Assembly: GCF_033807715.1 (NCBI RefSeq)
Contig: NC_084599.1
Location: 29,782,125-29,846,124, forward strand
DNA: 64,000 bases
Direction of reading: 5' to 3'
Origin: Cololabis saira
Taxonomy: Eukaryota; Chordata; Actinopteri; Beloniformes; Belonidae
Made by a program: the position numbers and the translations under genes. The number at the start of each line of letters is the position of its first letter. Within the stretch, counting starts at the first letter, position 1. Below are positions 54,411 through 63,608 of the stretch, piece by piece. The notes beneath the pieces were generated by a model, which was given only the letters and a program-made list of their open reading frames with translations, made no database searches and was not told where the DNA came from.

Positions 54411-57400
54411 TACATAGGATTAGAGTTTTGTATTTTAAAACACAAACTGGGTGGAGCTACTGCAACGATTTCACTCTCTTTGGATCCACCCTTTTTGACA
54501 TGGGTAAATGATACTGCTCTGGCAAAAGGCTTTGATTCTGCTCAGTGTTGACTGATTTCAACCCATCTTTTTCATATAATTAGCTGTCTTGTAATTCCTG
54601 TTTATGAGCCTGGACATAAAAAAAACAATCCAGGATGACGACTGTTTTCTGCCTCCTGATGGTGCATGCATCTCTATGGTGCCGCTGGACACGATTAGAT
54701 GTCGTCCGTACCTCTCCATCAGGTCCAGCCGCAGCTGCCGGCCGTGAGGCAGCGTCACCAGCTCCAGGCCGGAGGAAACGCCCATCTGGCCTTTGAGCTC
54801 TGCAGTCACTCCGAGGATTCTCACAACCTGGATTGGAAAAGAAAAGTTTAACTTGTGGCTGTTAAAAAGATTTTTAATGATAGTTTATCTAGTCTGTCAA
54901 TCACGTTACATACACTCAATAACTCTTTTAAAACCCGAATATTGGCAATAACCCAAATTTGCACGGCCATGTAAACACCAATAACCTCTTTGAATAACCC
55001 GAATTTGCTCATATTCAGGTTTTTAAAAACCTGAATATTACCCCTGGGTTACTCCTTTTAAAACCTGAATATTCGGTCATGTAAACGCCAAACGGGATAT
55101 CCCGATCAAACGGAACATGAATTTGTTTTCTGCGCATGCTCTGTTCGCAAGCAATCCTAGTCTTTTGAGTCCAGGAAGTTCTTATAAACATGGAGAAACG
55201 CAAGACCACGCCACACTTTTGGAGTGAGGAGGAGACTAATCACTTCATAAATGTAATGAAGGATATGAACATTTTGGCATTTGTAGACGGTAGAAAGTAC
55301 GGGGATAGCGAGATTTACAAGAAGGTGAGAGAAAAGTTGCGCGAAGCAGCATTTGTTTTGAATTTGGATACAGGAAGAAGAAGCGGAAATGACGCTAATT
55401 GCGTCATCACATTCTACGCGCGTCGCTGGTTTGATCGGGATATCCCAAATGATTAATTACCATGTATACAGGGAGGGATAACCCTGTTTGCTCACGCATG
55501 TAAACGGAATATTCCCAATGTTTCAGTAACCAGAATATTAGCAATAACCCGAATTTTGACTGCATGTAAACGTAGTCAATGTGACAATGTGCTCTGCGTA
55601 ACGTTCACGTTGCACCTGATGTTCAGGACACACAGGATCTGTCTCAGCAGCAGGACACATGTTGTGGATGTGAGACACAGTTTTTAAACATCTGTGTCTC
55701 ATTATTTAAGGTAAACATGTACACAACCTTACAGGTATAGATACTCAGACTGGTTCAGTCCGTTGCTTTGGTGTGTTAAAGTAACCACCATGTAGACAAA
55801 AGGGGCCGATCAACAGTGATTAAAAACAAATACAACAAGTACTTCTCCATCAGCTTTCTTGCCATGAAACCGTACTGCTGCTCAAAGACTAACCATTTCT
55901 CTCAGCCAAGCTTCCACTGCTCTTTCCCAGATCTTCACTGTGCAGCTAATCAGATTTGTAAATGTTACAGCTTTCGATGCTATTCCTGAAAGTTGGCACT
56001 ACTGCCCTTTCCTTCCATCCCCAGACTTACTTTCACTCTCAAAGATGTTGGTAGTCCCGAGACACTTCCATACGCCCATCAGAACACGTTGTTATGTACA
56101 CATGCAGACTCTGAGTGTGTGTGTGTGTGTGTGTGTACCTGGCAGTCAGCCATCAGCAGGTGTCTGGCTATACTCTGGTGATTGTGGCTGAGAAGCAGCT
56201 CCTTTGCTCTCTTCAGAACAATCATCTCCAGCGGTTTGTTTTCCGGAGGCAGAAGTCGGGATCCAAACTCCGCCGGCCTGAACATGGACTCCGTCTCGAC
56301 GACTGGCCGCTGAAATCCACACTTGGCCTTGTCCCTCTTCTTATCCTCCTCCTCCTCCCCTGCGGCATTGCCCTCCTCTTCATCGCTGGTGTTTTCTAAG
56401 GCTGCAATGGCATGATGGTAGGAGCTTCTGTCCAGACCTCTCTGTCCTCCCTCCTCTTTCTCTCCATTCTCCTCTCTCCATCTCTCTGTTTCTTTCTTCA
56501 GTCTCTCTACGTAGCTGCAGAGAGGTGGATGACGTTCAGGGTGTAGGTCTGTGACGGAGTTCATTGAGTCTGGTTGCAACAACTCGTGCGGGCTGCGGGA
56601 CCTCAGGTCTGCGGGGTTGGGCTGCAGCAGCTCCGTCCATCCTGCCACCACCTCTGGATCGGGGGAAGGGGCGCCGTGGGCGGGAGATACTGCCGAACCG
56701 GAGGAGCTGTCTGCTGGGGGGAGCTGCCGCTGGAACTTCTGGGGCTTCGCCGGAGGAACGGGAGGACCAGTGGTGGCTGTGGAGCAACAATCCCATACAT
56801 CTTTGTTATTTTAATCACTCAAAACTTCATATCAAATACCTTTGTATGGAGTATTAGGGCCATGCAGGAGAATTTTTTTTTTTATTGTGCACTTCGAGAA
56901 AAAAGTCGAAATGTCGAGAAAAAAGTCGAAATGTCAAGATTAATGTTGAAATACAATTTGGAGAATAAAGTCGAAATTTCGTAAATAAAGTTGAAATTTT
57001 GCCTTTTTTCTCAACATTTCAACATTATTCACAAAATTTTGACTTTTTTCCCAACATTCCAACTTTATTCACAAAATTTTGACTTTTTTCTGCACAATGA
57101 AAAAAAAAAATCTTCCTCCTCTAAAATATTATTTTTATTTTTATCCTGCCTGGCCCTAATACTTTTCCGTACCTTTGTGATCAATTCAAAGAGCAAAAAA
57201 AAATTTTGACAGTGCTGATCATAAAAAACTATGAGCTTGTAACACCGTTGATGGAAACAGACCAGGCCAAACATGTCATATTTTCCAAACAAATCCTACT
57301 CTCTTTTGTTTAAAATCTGTGTGTAGTTCATGACTAAAAGTGTGTGCCTTATTTCTGGCGGTGGTGAACACCAGATATAAAGGGATCACTTTTAAAAAAA

Positions 57401-60400
57401 AAGGGGGATAACACCTCTCAGCCTCACTGGGAATTATTTGCCAGATTGCTGAAAAGAAGAATAAAATGAAAGCCCTTTAACTCTCGTAGGAAGGCTGGAA
57501 GGGGTGTGGCTGCCCAACCAGCCTCCATATCAGGGTTCTGTGGGCCTGATAGGGATCTGCCTCCCGTTGTGTCCAGTGTTCGTTACTCCAGACGTTCCAG
57601 ACGTTCCAGTGTCTGCACAGCTGGAGTTGAAGCTTGGTTTGAATTGCCCCGTTTCCAGAGGTTACTGGACTACAAAAGGGTTCCCCTTTTTGACTGATTA
57701 ATGTCTTTTTACATTATGTGAAGGATATGTGTGCGACATCACTGCACATTCTTGCTCTGTAAATACCAGCTTGTGTGTCAGAAAGGATGTGTGCTTGACT
57801 TTCGAGTATTACACATCCGATTATTCTCAAGAAAAAATTCCAGACGGATACCTGCACTCCTGCAGGCAGCAGGGGTTTCCAAACACGGGGAGCTCAGAGG
57901 AGATGCAGCCAGGCTGGGGCAGGTGGAGGATGTGTGTGAGAGGTTGGAGGACGTGGAGGACTGAAGGCAGTGGGAGCGGGCCAGTCGCGCCAGGGGCACT
58001 TTACTGGGCTTGGGAGGCGGTTTAGGACACAGCTGGCTGTCAGAGCCCCGGATCGCCTGGCCTGAAGGAGATACAACACACTCACGCTCATACTTGCTGT
58101 TTAATCACTCAACACCTTGACATTGGATTTCAGGACAACTTTGTTGACATTATAATGTATGTTCTGTGCCAGCGAACGCCACACAGCCTTTGTTTTATAC
58201 TCTATCTGATAATAAGCCTGATTAAGAGAGCCACAAGGGAAACGAAGCAAATTTAATTTCCTACTCACATTAAACCAATTGCAGGAGCAAATATGGGAGA
58301 GATTAAACGTGCACACTTAGGATGGACGGCAACTGATTAATGCCAACCCTCCCACGGGAGCTTTTAACGGCTCCCGAGGAGCCTAAGAGCTTTATATTTA
58401 GCCGTATAATGTAACTGAATTACTTTTTTCTCTCACTTCATTCATTCATATAGGAGTCCAACAAGTCATAGATGTCGGTGGCAAATCCAAGGTCTGGAAC
58501 GAGGCCACTATTTGATTCTGTTTCATCTCCTTGTCATTGGGGACGTCAGGTTGAGAAGTTACCATCTGAAATTTCCATCAGCTACAATTTTATTTCTTTG
58601 ATTCATTCCTTTTTTTCTTTACATTTTCAAATGAATCTGCAACCTCAGCATAAAAAAAGTTGGGACACAGTAAATTATATAAATAAAAACGTCGGTTTGT
58701 AAATCTCATAAACCCGTATTTTACATGGAACAGAAGATAGAAAACATATCAAATCTTTAAACTTGAGAAAATGAACCATCTTAAGTTAAAAAAAACACAG
58801 GGTGTTGTTTACTATTGTGAAGAATCGCCTTTTCTTTTAGCAACAGTCCGTATTCGTCCGGGAACTGAGGAGACCGGCTGCTGAAGTTCTGAGAGAACAA
58901 TGTTGCTCCATTATTGTCTGAAACTGAATGTGAGTTGCTCAACAGTCCTGCGTGTTCTTTGTTTCCAATTGCTGTCAGCTTGTGAAAGGTCTGGCCTGCA
59001 GGCCGGCCATTCAGTACCTGGACTATTCAGGGGAACATGTTTTTGTAAAGGTCACTGTATGGAGTTTAAAATCGCCTTGGCTGAAAAATGCCAGGCCTTC
59101 TCTGAAAAAGATGTAATATGGACGGGAGCACATGCTGCTAAACCTGGCTGAACCTTTCAGCGTTGATGTTTCCTTTCCAGCTACGAATGCTGCCCATCCC
59201 AAAGGCTGACTGCTGTCAACAAGTCAGGTGATCCGGCTCCCCTTTTGTCTCAAAGCCCATTTGGATTTGTCTGACCAATTTTCCACTTTTCCACAAGTCC
59301 ATGCTCACATTATGGTTTCTTCTTTGCACGGTAGAGTTTAAACCTGCATTTGTGAATATCAAGGCAGACTGAGTTCTTAGACGGACATTTCTGGAGGTTT
59401 GTTGTAGCCCGTGTAGTGGCCTCAGTGCAGCCTCAGGGATCAAAGATAACAACCATCCAGGCCTTGTCATGTGAGAACTTTCCACATTTTCAGAATCATT
59501 TGATGATATTCGGTCCTGTCGATGATGAGACTTCTGAACGTTACACAATTTGTTTTTCCCAGATGGGTGAATCTCTGTCCATGACTCTGCTTGTCTAAGA
59601 TGCTTTTGTTATTCTGAGTCATCGTCTATCTCCTGCTATTTAACCTAAATTGTTGAAAGCTGTTTCTCATTGTCCTTTTAAAAACATTTTTTTAGCACTG
59701 CTTACCTTTCCAAGACTTTGCTGCTGATGCCCCAGCTATTTTAAGATGCATCACTTCATTACAATTTTAAATGAGCTTTTGTGTCAAGGAAACAGTTAAA
59801 TCACACTTTAAACATTTGTCTGTTTTCTGTGTTATTTTGTGAATAAAATATGGGTTTATGAGGCTTACAAACTACTTCAATCCCTTTTTTCATTTACATA
59901 TGTGTGAGCTTGAATGTATTGTTATAAACTTAGACAAAACAAAAGAAACGTAAATTCAAACAAAAAACCAAAGTAGTTAATGAAATTAAACATGTATAAC
60001 ATTTGCTGTACGAGCGGGTTTGTTATACGATCAGAACTGCTATAAAAACAGGATATAAACATCAACAAGAACAACTGGATTATATTTGTCGTTTTCTTTG
60101 ATTGCCAAAATGAGCGTTACCTGCTAGAAGCTCTGCTGATCTGCGGGGGACGGACGGGCTCAGCACCGGCTCACTGCCCGTCCGGAACACCGGAGACTTG
60201 GGCCCAGGGTCAGAGTGCTGGGGCTGCGACCTGGATCCTGGAGAGAAGGAAAGAAGAGAGGACACAAAGAGTTAAAGGGATAAAACAAGGTTCATCCTGC
60301 CTTCATACAGTACATAACATAAACATTTCTCCACAAAAAGGTCCTTAATGATGCTGTGCCTGCTTGTATGCAGAAGTGGGAGGCATGTACAGTATGTGAG

Positions 60401-63400
60401 GAGTTTGAGGAATTGTATATTCTAATAGATAAACCTAATCCCTCACACATGCACAGCCAAATGCTCGGTGCAGTGAGCTTGTTTATCGACCGTCAGGTGA
60501 GCTGTTGAATAGTTTCAGAACCGTTGAATCTTTACGTACCCAGAGGTAGGAAGCTGTCTGATTGGTGAGCCTTGAGTGGCCGTCGCCGCTCCTGGACCTG
60601 GTTGAGACTTGTCGGCTGGCTGCCGCAGCGATCCTTCAACCTGGGAGAAAGGCAAAGGCAGAGGAACCTTGAATAAGAGAGCTTTTTTTTCTCCATACGT
60701 TTCATGCGTATTCTTTTTGTCCTGTTTCATTGTGGACATGATGTGTATTTTCTTGCAGTCCAGCTTTGTTTTCTGTCACACCGATGTGGGCTCAATGCTT
60801 TATCCTTAGCGTGTGCAAATGCTTACTTAAATATTACACACTTCTCCCTTCAGGAGAAAAGTCATTCTCCTTATTTTCATTTCTTTGGAACCGTTGTTAC
60901 ATTTGGAGTATGTTGGAGCTTTGACTTTCTGCCCGACTGGTGGATGCAAACAGCTGGAACTAATGGACACAAACAGCTCTTAAATGTGTGAAGGGACTTC
61001 AGAGAGAGTGAGAGGACTGGTGTAAAGCTGGGTCTTCATTATCTCTGTCAAACCCGCAGTCCACTTTATATAAACAAATGTCTCTGCTCGTTGCTGAATA
61101 GCCTTTAAAACATGTGATTCATCAAACGCAACAAGCAAACAAACAAACATGATTTAAGGAGTAATTATAAAAAAAAACACCAAAATGGTGTTAGAGCCAC
61201 TGAAAAAGGAACACTCTTCATTAGGAACTTTGATTAGCGACCAAAATGATGCAGAAAAATGGCAATTAACGTTAGCACCTGAGGTAATCAACATTTATCA
61301 GCATAAATTGGTGCATAAAATGTAATTCCACTTAATAGTGTGGATATGGATCCTTCAAACAAACTGAGGTAATTTTTACTTTGTGAGTGTAGAGCAAGTG
61401 TATAAAAGGTTTCTCCTGCTCTGTTATAAATCTATACAGTCAATTATCGAATGTGGCACAAACTACGGTTAATAAATGCAAAAGGAGGAGAGTTCAAGGT
61501 CCCTCCTTCTATCGTTTACCTTTTGTGTCATAAAAATCAACGTGCCAATATGGATGGTGAACTAGTGCAGACTTAAGACAGCAGGGACCAGAAGCAGACG
61601 GCAGGTATTACAAATGCCTGCACAAGACAGTCCTTTTAAAAGACTTTTTCCACTCTTACACAGTTAAAATTGCCTTAACTTGTCTGTAGAGGCCCTTTCA
61701 ACACCAGCACTTAGTGGAACTGCTTCCATTTGTGTTGTTTTGGTCCCTAACAAGTGTAAACTCCTTAGCATCCAACAACAGACCTCAGCTTGATTTAACT
61801 CTGAAACGTTCACTGTTTGTGTGTTTGTGGGAGTTTTTGGGGCACAAACCTGAGCTGGTTTCCTCGGATCAGACCATTGTCCTGGCAGTGCGTGCCATCG
61901 TGCACTCCCTGCGTGCTGTCCTGTAAGTGTCCGTTGGTTATGTTGAGGCTGAGGCGTTTCTGGGCCCGCCACTCGTCTTGGTGACCGCCTGACAGCGCGT
62001 ACTTCTCCTCCAGGCAGCGCAGCGGCAGCGCTCTGTTGATCGGCTGGAAGATGATGGCACCCACCACCTTCCCAGGCCAGGCAGAGGAGCACACGTTACA
62101 GAGAACTATTGTATATTCTTTTACTCCAATAGATTATTGTCATTTTCCTGAAACTTAAAATGTCTGTATGGCTGTATGTGCGTCCAAAACAGACTAAAAG
62201 AAGCTTTCAAATGAAGGAAAACTTAACAAATTACAGTATCAAATAAACTTTGAGCCAAGTGAAGAATGAGATAATCATTAAACCCACCTGTGAGACCGGT
62301 TTCCTGTTGCCAACATAGTATCTGATGAGTGCAGGGATGCTGTCGAATCCTTCTCTTTCGAGCCGGTACTCAACTCTCGAGTAAGCTTCGTTCATCATCA
62401 CGACCTGAAGAAAAATAAAAAAACAACAGATCTAATCATCCATAGCAAAGACACCACAGGTGTAAGACGTGCGCTAACTGTGAAACTGTAAATGCCTTTA
62501 TTCATACTGTATTTTCCGCACTATAAGGTGCACCGCATTATAAGGCGCACCTTCAATGATTGACATATTTTAAACTTTTTCCATATATAAGGCGCACTGC
62601 ATTATAAGGCGCACTAAATATATGGTAAAACATCGTACTATAGTGGCTGGGGTTGAGTTACGTATCTACCTGATGGAGCTGCGCTACAGGAAATGCTACA
62701 AAATCCTACAGCAAATGCAAATGCAAAAAAAAACAAGAAGAAAAGTACCGTATGTCAAACTTTATTAACAAAATAAAAACCAGCTTTGCTCCGTCTCGTC
62801 AAAGTCGCCATTATGCGAGTCAGGGTCGCTGCTGTTGTCTTGAACGTCTGTGACGATTCCAGACGTTTTTAACGTCATTACTTCGGCGACGCCAACTACA
62901 TTACCCACAATCCCCCTGACTACAGTAACAGAAATTACCGTAATGATCATATATAAGGCGCACTGCATTATAAGGCGCACTGCCGGTTTTTTAGAAAATT
63001 AAAGGCTTTTAGGTGCGCCTTATAGTGTGGAAAATACGGTATGTGAAGGTTTGGCTTGGACCAGTGATTCTGTTGAAAACTGCACCGCAGTCCAAGAGGA
63101 ACGCAGCCAAACCGCTTAACCTTCCTGGGACGCAGCGTCCAGCTACAAACACGGTCCATCGTTTCAAGTGTTGGACCGTAAAAAGATTCAGGAGGGCTGC
63201 TTGAGCTCATATATAGGTTTTAGTAACGGAAACTAATTCAGAAAACTGAGGCAGCGAGTGAAAAAACAGCTGACAAGAAGGGCTTTACCTCTAACTGCAC
63301 TCCGGTGGCCAGCAGTTGCTAAATACATCAGGATTTTGAAAAGTAAATGAAAGGAAAAAAAAAAAAGGCTATTACCGTGAAGGTCACTAAGTCAGACTTT

Positions 63401-63608
63401 GGAGTAAAGCTTAAAGGCTGAAGGATGTTTCAGAAGACAGAAGAGGAAGGAATATTTCACTGGTCTGAGACCTTTACTGCACCTTCTTGTTGATTTTAAA
63501 GTGCTGAGCCGTGTTTCGCCATTGGCAGGTCAGGACGTAGTTTCCCGGGCTGGACAGCGAATCTCGGATCAAGAAGTCTCCATCACGCTGCACCAGGTTT
63601 TCCGCCAC
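51937..63608 (-). CDS. bcar3: bcar3 (NSP2/AND-34), SH2 plus Cdc25-homology adaptor; 12 coding exons in window, 5' end outside
   Basis: BCAR3 binds phosphotyrosine through SH2 and the C-terminal domain of p130Cas (BCAR1) through a Cdc25-like domain. In this family that domain is a closed fold thought to lack exchange activity (established knowledge). The twelve exons encode 769 residues in one frame. The SH2 part carries GDFLIRDSLSSPGNYVLTC with the phosphotyrosine-binding Arg, then EAYSRVEYRLEREGFDSIPA and GAIIFQPINRALPLRCLEEK. A Ser/Pro linker holds PVFRTGSEPVLSP and DSQLCPKPPPKPSKVP. The Cdc25-homology part holds LPPENKPLEMIVLKRAKEL, GVSSGLELVTLPHGRQLRLD, MAIGVAVDILGCTG and RLLWGSRGAA, ending SRKLEPPPNVQTLI. 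These fit BCAR3 rather than SH2D3A or SH2D3C. About 150 N-terminal residues lie to the right of the window. Confidence 0.96.
52196..52399 (-). CDS. bcar3: bcar3 Cdc25-homology exon
   Basis: On the minus strand the acceptor is cctctgcag and the donor gtaaca. The 204-nt exon encodes ASPAVVCVPLLLPLLTLMER, PSITPEGAELWETSDQGCDI, MLHHLEAARDVAHNTQSYTT and HAQKILN. It matches the VPLL.PL.TLMER and IML.HL.TAR blocks of BCAR3. Confidence 0.96.
52560..53230 (+). pseudogene. LINE 3' end: reverse-transcriptase C-terminal region and tail
   Basis: On plus, LQKRAIRIISRKRYRDPTNP (about 52605), LKFHKLVDYSILQIMFKAHK and FEKRESKYNLKGTEIF align with the remnant at 41600-42560, so it is the same LINE family. A frameshift and stops break the end. 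A stem-loop (53105-53151) and an ATGAAATGAAA-type tail follow. It lies antisense in the bcar3 intron 52400-53337. Confidence 0.8.
53338..53449 (-). CDS. bcar3: bcar3 Cdc25-homology exon
   Basis: On the minus strand the acceptor is attgttcag and the donor gtacca. The 112-nt exon encodes ISRLEETWTALRRNFTQTAI, then SYEKVLKPFYKNLYEGT. RLE.TWTALR and YEK.LKPF are conserved across NSP proteins. Confidence 0.95.
53560..53940 (+). pseudogene. Tc1-type transposase fragment in a bcar3 intron
   Basis: At about 53588 the plus strand reads ALKHGGGSIMLWG-stop-FAAGGTGAL, the conserved H-G-G-G-S/x-x-x-W-G-x-F core of Tc1 transposases. It continues at 53713 with a degraded C-terminal frame ending GHPKCLFQ. 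Antisense in intron 53450-54128. Confidence 0.65.
54129..54300 (-). CDS. bcar3: bcar3 Cdc25-homology exon
   Basis: On the minus strand the acceptor is gtctcccag and the donor gtaaca. The 172-nt exon encodes HHTMAIGVAVDILGCTGSVE, ERASTLNRIILVAMELKDAV and GDLFAFTAMMKALDLPQ. It matches the core of the BCAR3 Cdc25-like fold. Confidence 0.96.
54375..54407. repeat. (TAA)n microsatellite
   Basis: Trinucleotide run in the bcar3 intron 54301-54711. Confidence 0.9.
54712..54827 (-). CDS. bcar3: bcar3 Cdc25-homology exon
   Basis: On the minus strand the acceptor is ccaatccag and the donor gtacgg. The 116-nt exon encodes VVRILGVTAELKGQMGVSSG, then LELVTLPHGRQLRLDLME. GVSSGLEL.TLPHG is diagnostic for BCAR3. 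Confidence 0.96.
54902..55578. mobile_element. Terminal-inverted-repeat DNA transposon, copy 2, in a bcar3 intron
   Basis: The outer ~200 nt on the left and ~130 nt on the right match the element at 24440, including the right terminus tgcatgtaaacgtagtca and the AACCCGAAT sub-terminal motifs; the left terminus is eroded (cacgttacatacactc). It lies in bcar3 intron 54828-56138. Its core carries an open Myb/SANT-like reading frame (see 55190). Confidence 0.8.
55190..55456 (+). CDS. Transposon-borne Myb/SANT-like DNA-binding ORF (88 codons)
   Basis: Starts MEKRKTTPHFWSEEETNHFI and continues NVMKDMNILAFVDGRKYGD, then EIYKKVREKLREAAF, ending DRDIPND. The W-S-x-E-E-T start and spacing of aromatic residues fit a trihelix/Myb_DNA-bind-type domain, a class found as the second ORF in Harbinger-type elements (family knowledge). 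It is open from Met to stop with no frameshift, antisense to bcar3. No transposase accompanies it, so it is probably a relic; expression is unknown. Confidence 0.6.
   Translation: MEKRKTTPHFWSEEETNHFINVMKDMNILAFVDGRKYGDSEIYKKVREKLREAAFVLNLDTGRRSGNDANCVITFYARRWFDRDIPND
56114..56138 (-). repeat. (AC)n run fused to a bcar3 donor site
   Basis: On minus the donor of the 638-nt exon reads gtacacacac and continues as AC for about 23 nt. It is the same arrangement as at fnbp1l exon 2, but no matching GT run is seen at the other end of this intron. Confidence 0.95.
56139..56776 (-). CDS. bcar3: bcar3 large exon: linker and start of Cdc25-homology domain
   Basis: On the minus strand the acceptor is gctccacag and the donor gtacac. 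The 638-nt exon is the largest in the gene. It begins with a Pro-rich region (TGPPVPPAKPQKFQ), passes a charged helix-prone stretch (YVERLKKETERWREE) and an acidic run (SDEEEGNAAGEEEEDKK), and ends FGSRLLPPENKPLEMIVLKR and AKELLLSHNHQSIARHLLMA plus DCQ. Its last block aligns with the start of the BCAR3 Cdc25-like domain. The donor opens directly into an (AC)n run. Confidence 0.94.
56851..57162. mobile_element. MITE with 19-bp inverted termini in a bcar3 intron
   Basis: The left end gtattagggccatgcagga and right end tcctgcctggccctaatac are inverse copies with one mismatch. The interior is a decayed palindrome built of AAAGTCGAAAT / ATTTTGACTTTTTT units. No ORF; target duplication not clear. 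In intron 56777-57851. Confidence 0.75.
57852..58061 (-). CDS. bcar3: bcar3 linker exon, Pro/Ser-rich
   Basis: On the minus strand the acceptor is ctccttcag and the donor gtatcc. The 210-nt exon starts GQAIRGSDSQLCPKPPPKPS and continues KVPLARLARSHCLQ, then a Ser/Thr-rich tail ending LETPAACRSA. SDSQLCPKPPPKP matches the BCAR3 linker; the Ser-rich tail is not recognised. PPPKPSKVP is a possible SH3 ligand. Confidence 0.9.
58650..59900. mobile_element. Decayed fish DNA transposon, class not assigned
   Basis: The left part holds aaaaaaagttgggacacagt and tgtaaatctcataaaccc; the right part holds the inverse, gggtttatgaggcttacaaa. Internal phrases (ctgaaaaagatgtaatatgg, gaatcatttgatgatattcg) match a very common fish element as I recall it. 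Antisense frames are broken. In bcar3 intron 58062-60120. Confidence 0.6.
60121..60237 (-). CDS. bcar3: bcar3 linker exon, Ser/Pro-rich
   Basis: On the minus strand the acceptor is ctctccag and the donor gtaacg. The 117-nt exon encodes SRSQPQHSDPGPKSPVFRTG, then SEPVLSPSVPRRSAELLA. The PVFRTGSEP.LSP core is a clear BCAR3 signature and has SP sites suited to proline-directed phosphorylation (inference). Confidence 0.93.
60540..60640 (-). CDS. bcar3: bcar3 linker exon
   Basis: On the minus strand the acceptor is tttctcccag and the donor gtacgt. The 101-nt exon is flanked by split codons and encodes LKDRCGSQPTSLNQVQERRR, then PLKAHQSDSFLPLG. LKAHQSDSFLPLG matches a conserved BCAR3 linker block, which fixes the frame against a longer open frame on the same strand. 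Confidence 0.9.
61850..62067 (-). CDS. bcar3: bcar3 exon: end of SH2 and linker start
   Basis: On the minus strand the acceptor is gggaag, with a weak pyrimidine tract, and the donor gtttgt. The 218-nt exon encodes VVGAIIFQPINRALPLRCLE, EKYALSGGHQDEWRAQKRLS, LNITNGHLQDSTQG and DNGLIRGNQL. SGAIIFQPINR...PLRCLEE is highly characteristic of BCAR3. Confidence 0.94.
62288..62404 (-). CDS. bcar3: bcar3 SH2 exon, middle
   Basis: On the minus strand the acceptor is tttcttcag and the donor gtgggt. The 117-nt exon encodes VVMMNEAYSRVEYRLEREGF, then DSIPALIRYYVGNRKPVSQ. This is the second half of the SH2 fold, with the IPALIRYYVGNRKP block typical of NSP proteins. Confidence 0.95.
62505..63041. mobile_element. 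TA-flanked MITE with GGCGCAC-rich ends (Tc1/mariner superfamily type)
   Basis: The left end actgtattttccgcactata and the inverse of the right end (accgtattttccacactata) agree over about 30 nt with few mismatches, flanked by TA on both sides. The motif ATAAGGCGCAC is repeated about six times near the ends. An internal minus-strand frame (SDPDSHNGDFDETEQ) looks like the acidic C-terminus of a pogo-type transposase (weak). In bcar3 intron 62405-63482. Confidence 0.75.
63483..63608 (-). CDS. bcar3: bcar3 SH2 exon, first exon in window
   Basis: On the minus strand the acceptor is gttccag and the donor gtgcag. The 126-nt, phase-0 exon encodes VAENLVQRDGDFLIRDSLSS, then PGNYVLTCQWRNTAQHFKIN and KK. 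FLIRDS contains the Arg that binds phosphotyrosine. The start of SH2 (the W-Y-H-G segment) must lie in an exon beyond 63608; none was seen up to 64000. Confidence 0.95.

Noticed and set aside
60515..60739. Longer minus open frame as the bcar3 coding frame of exon 60540-60640
   Set aside because: Its peptide does not resemble BCAR3; the other frame gives LKAHQSDSFLPLG and fits both splice phases.
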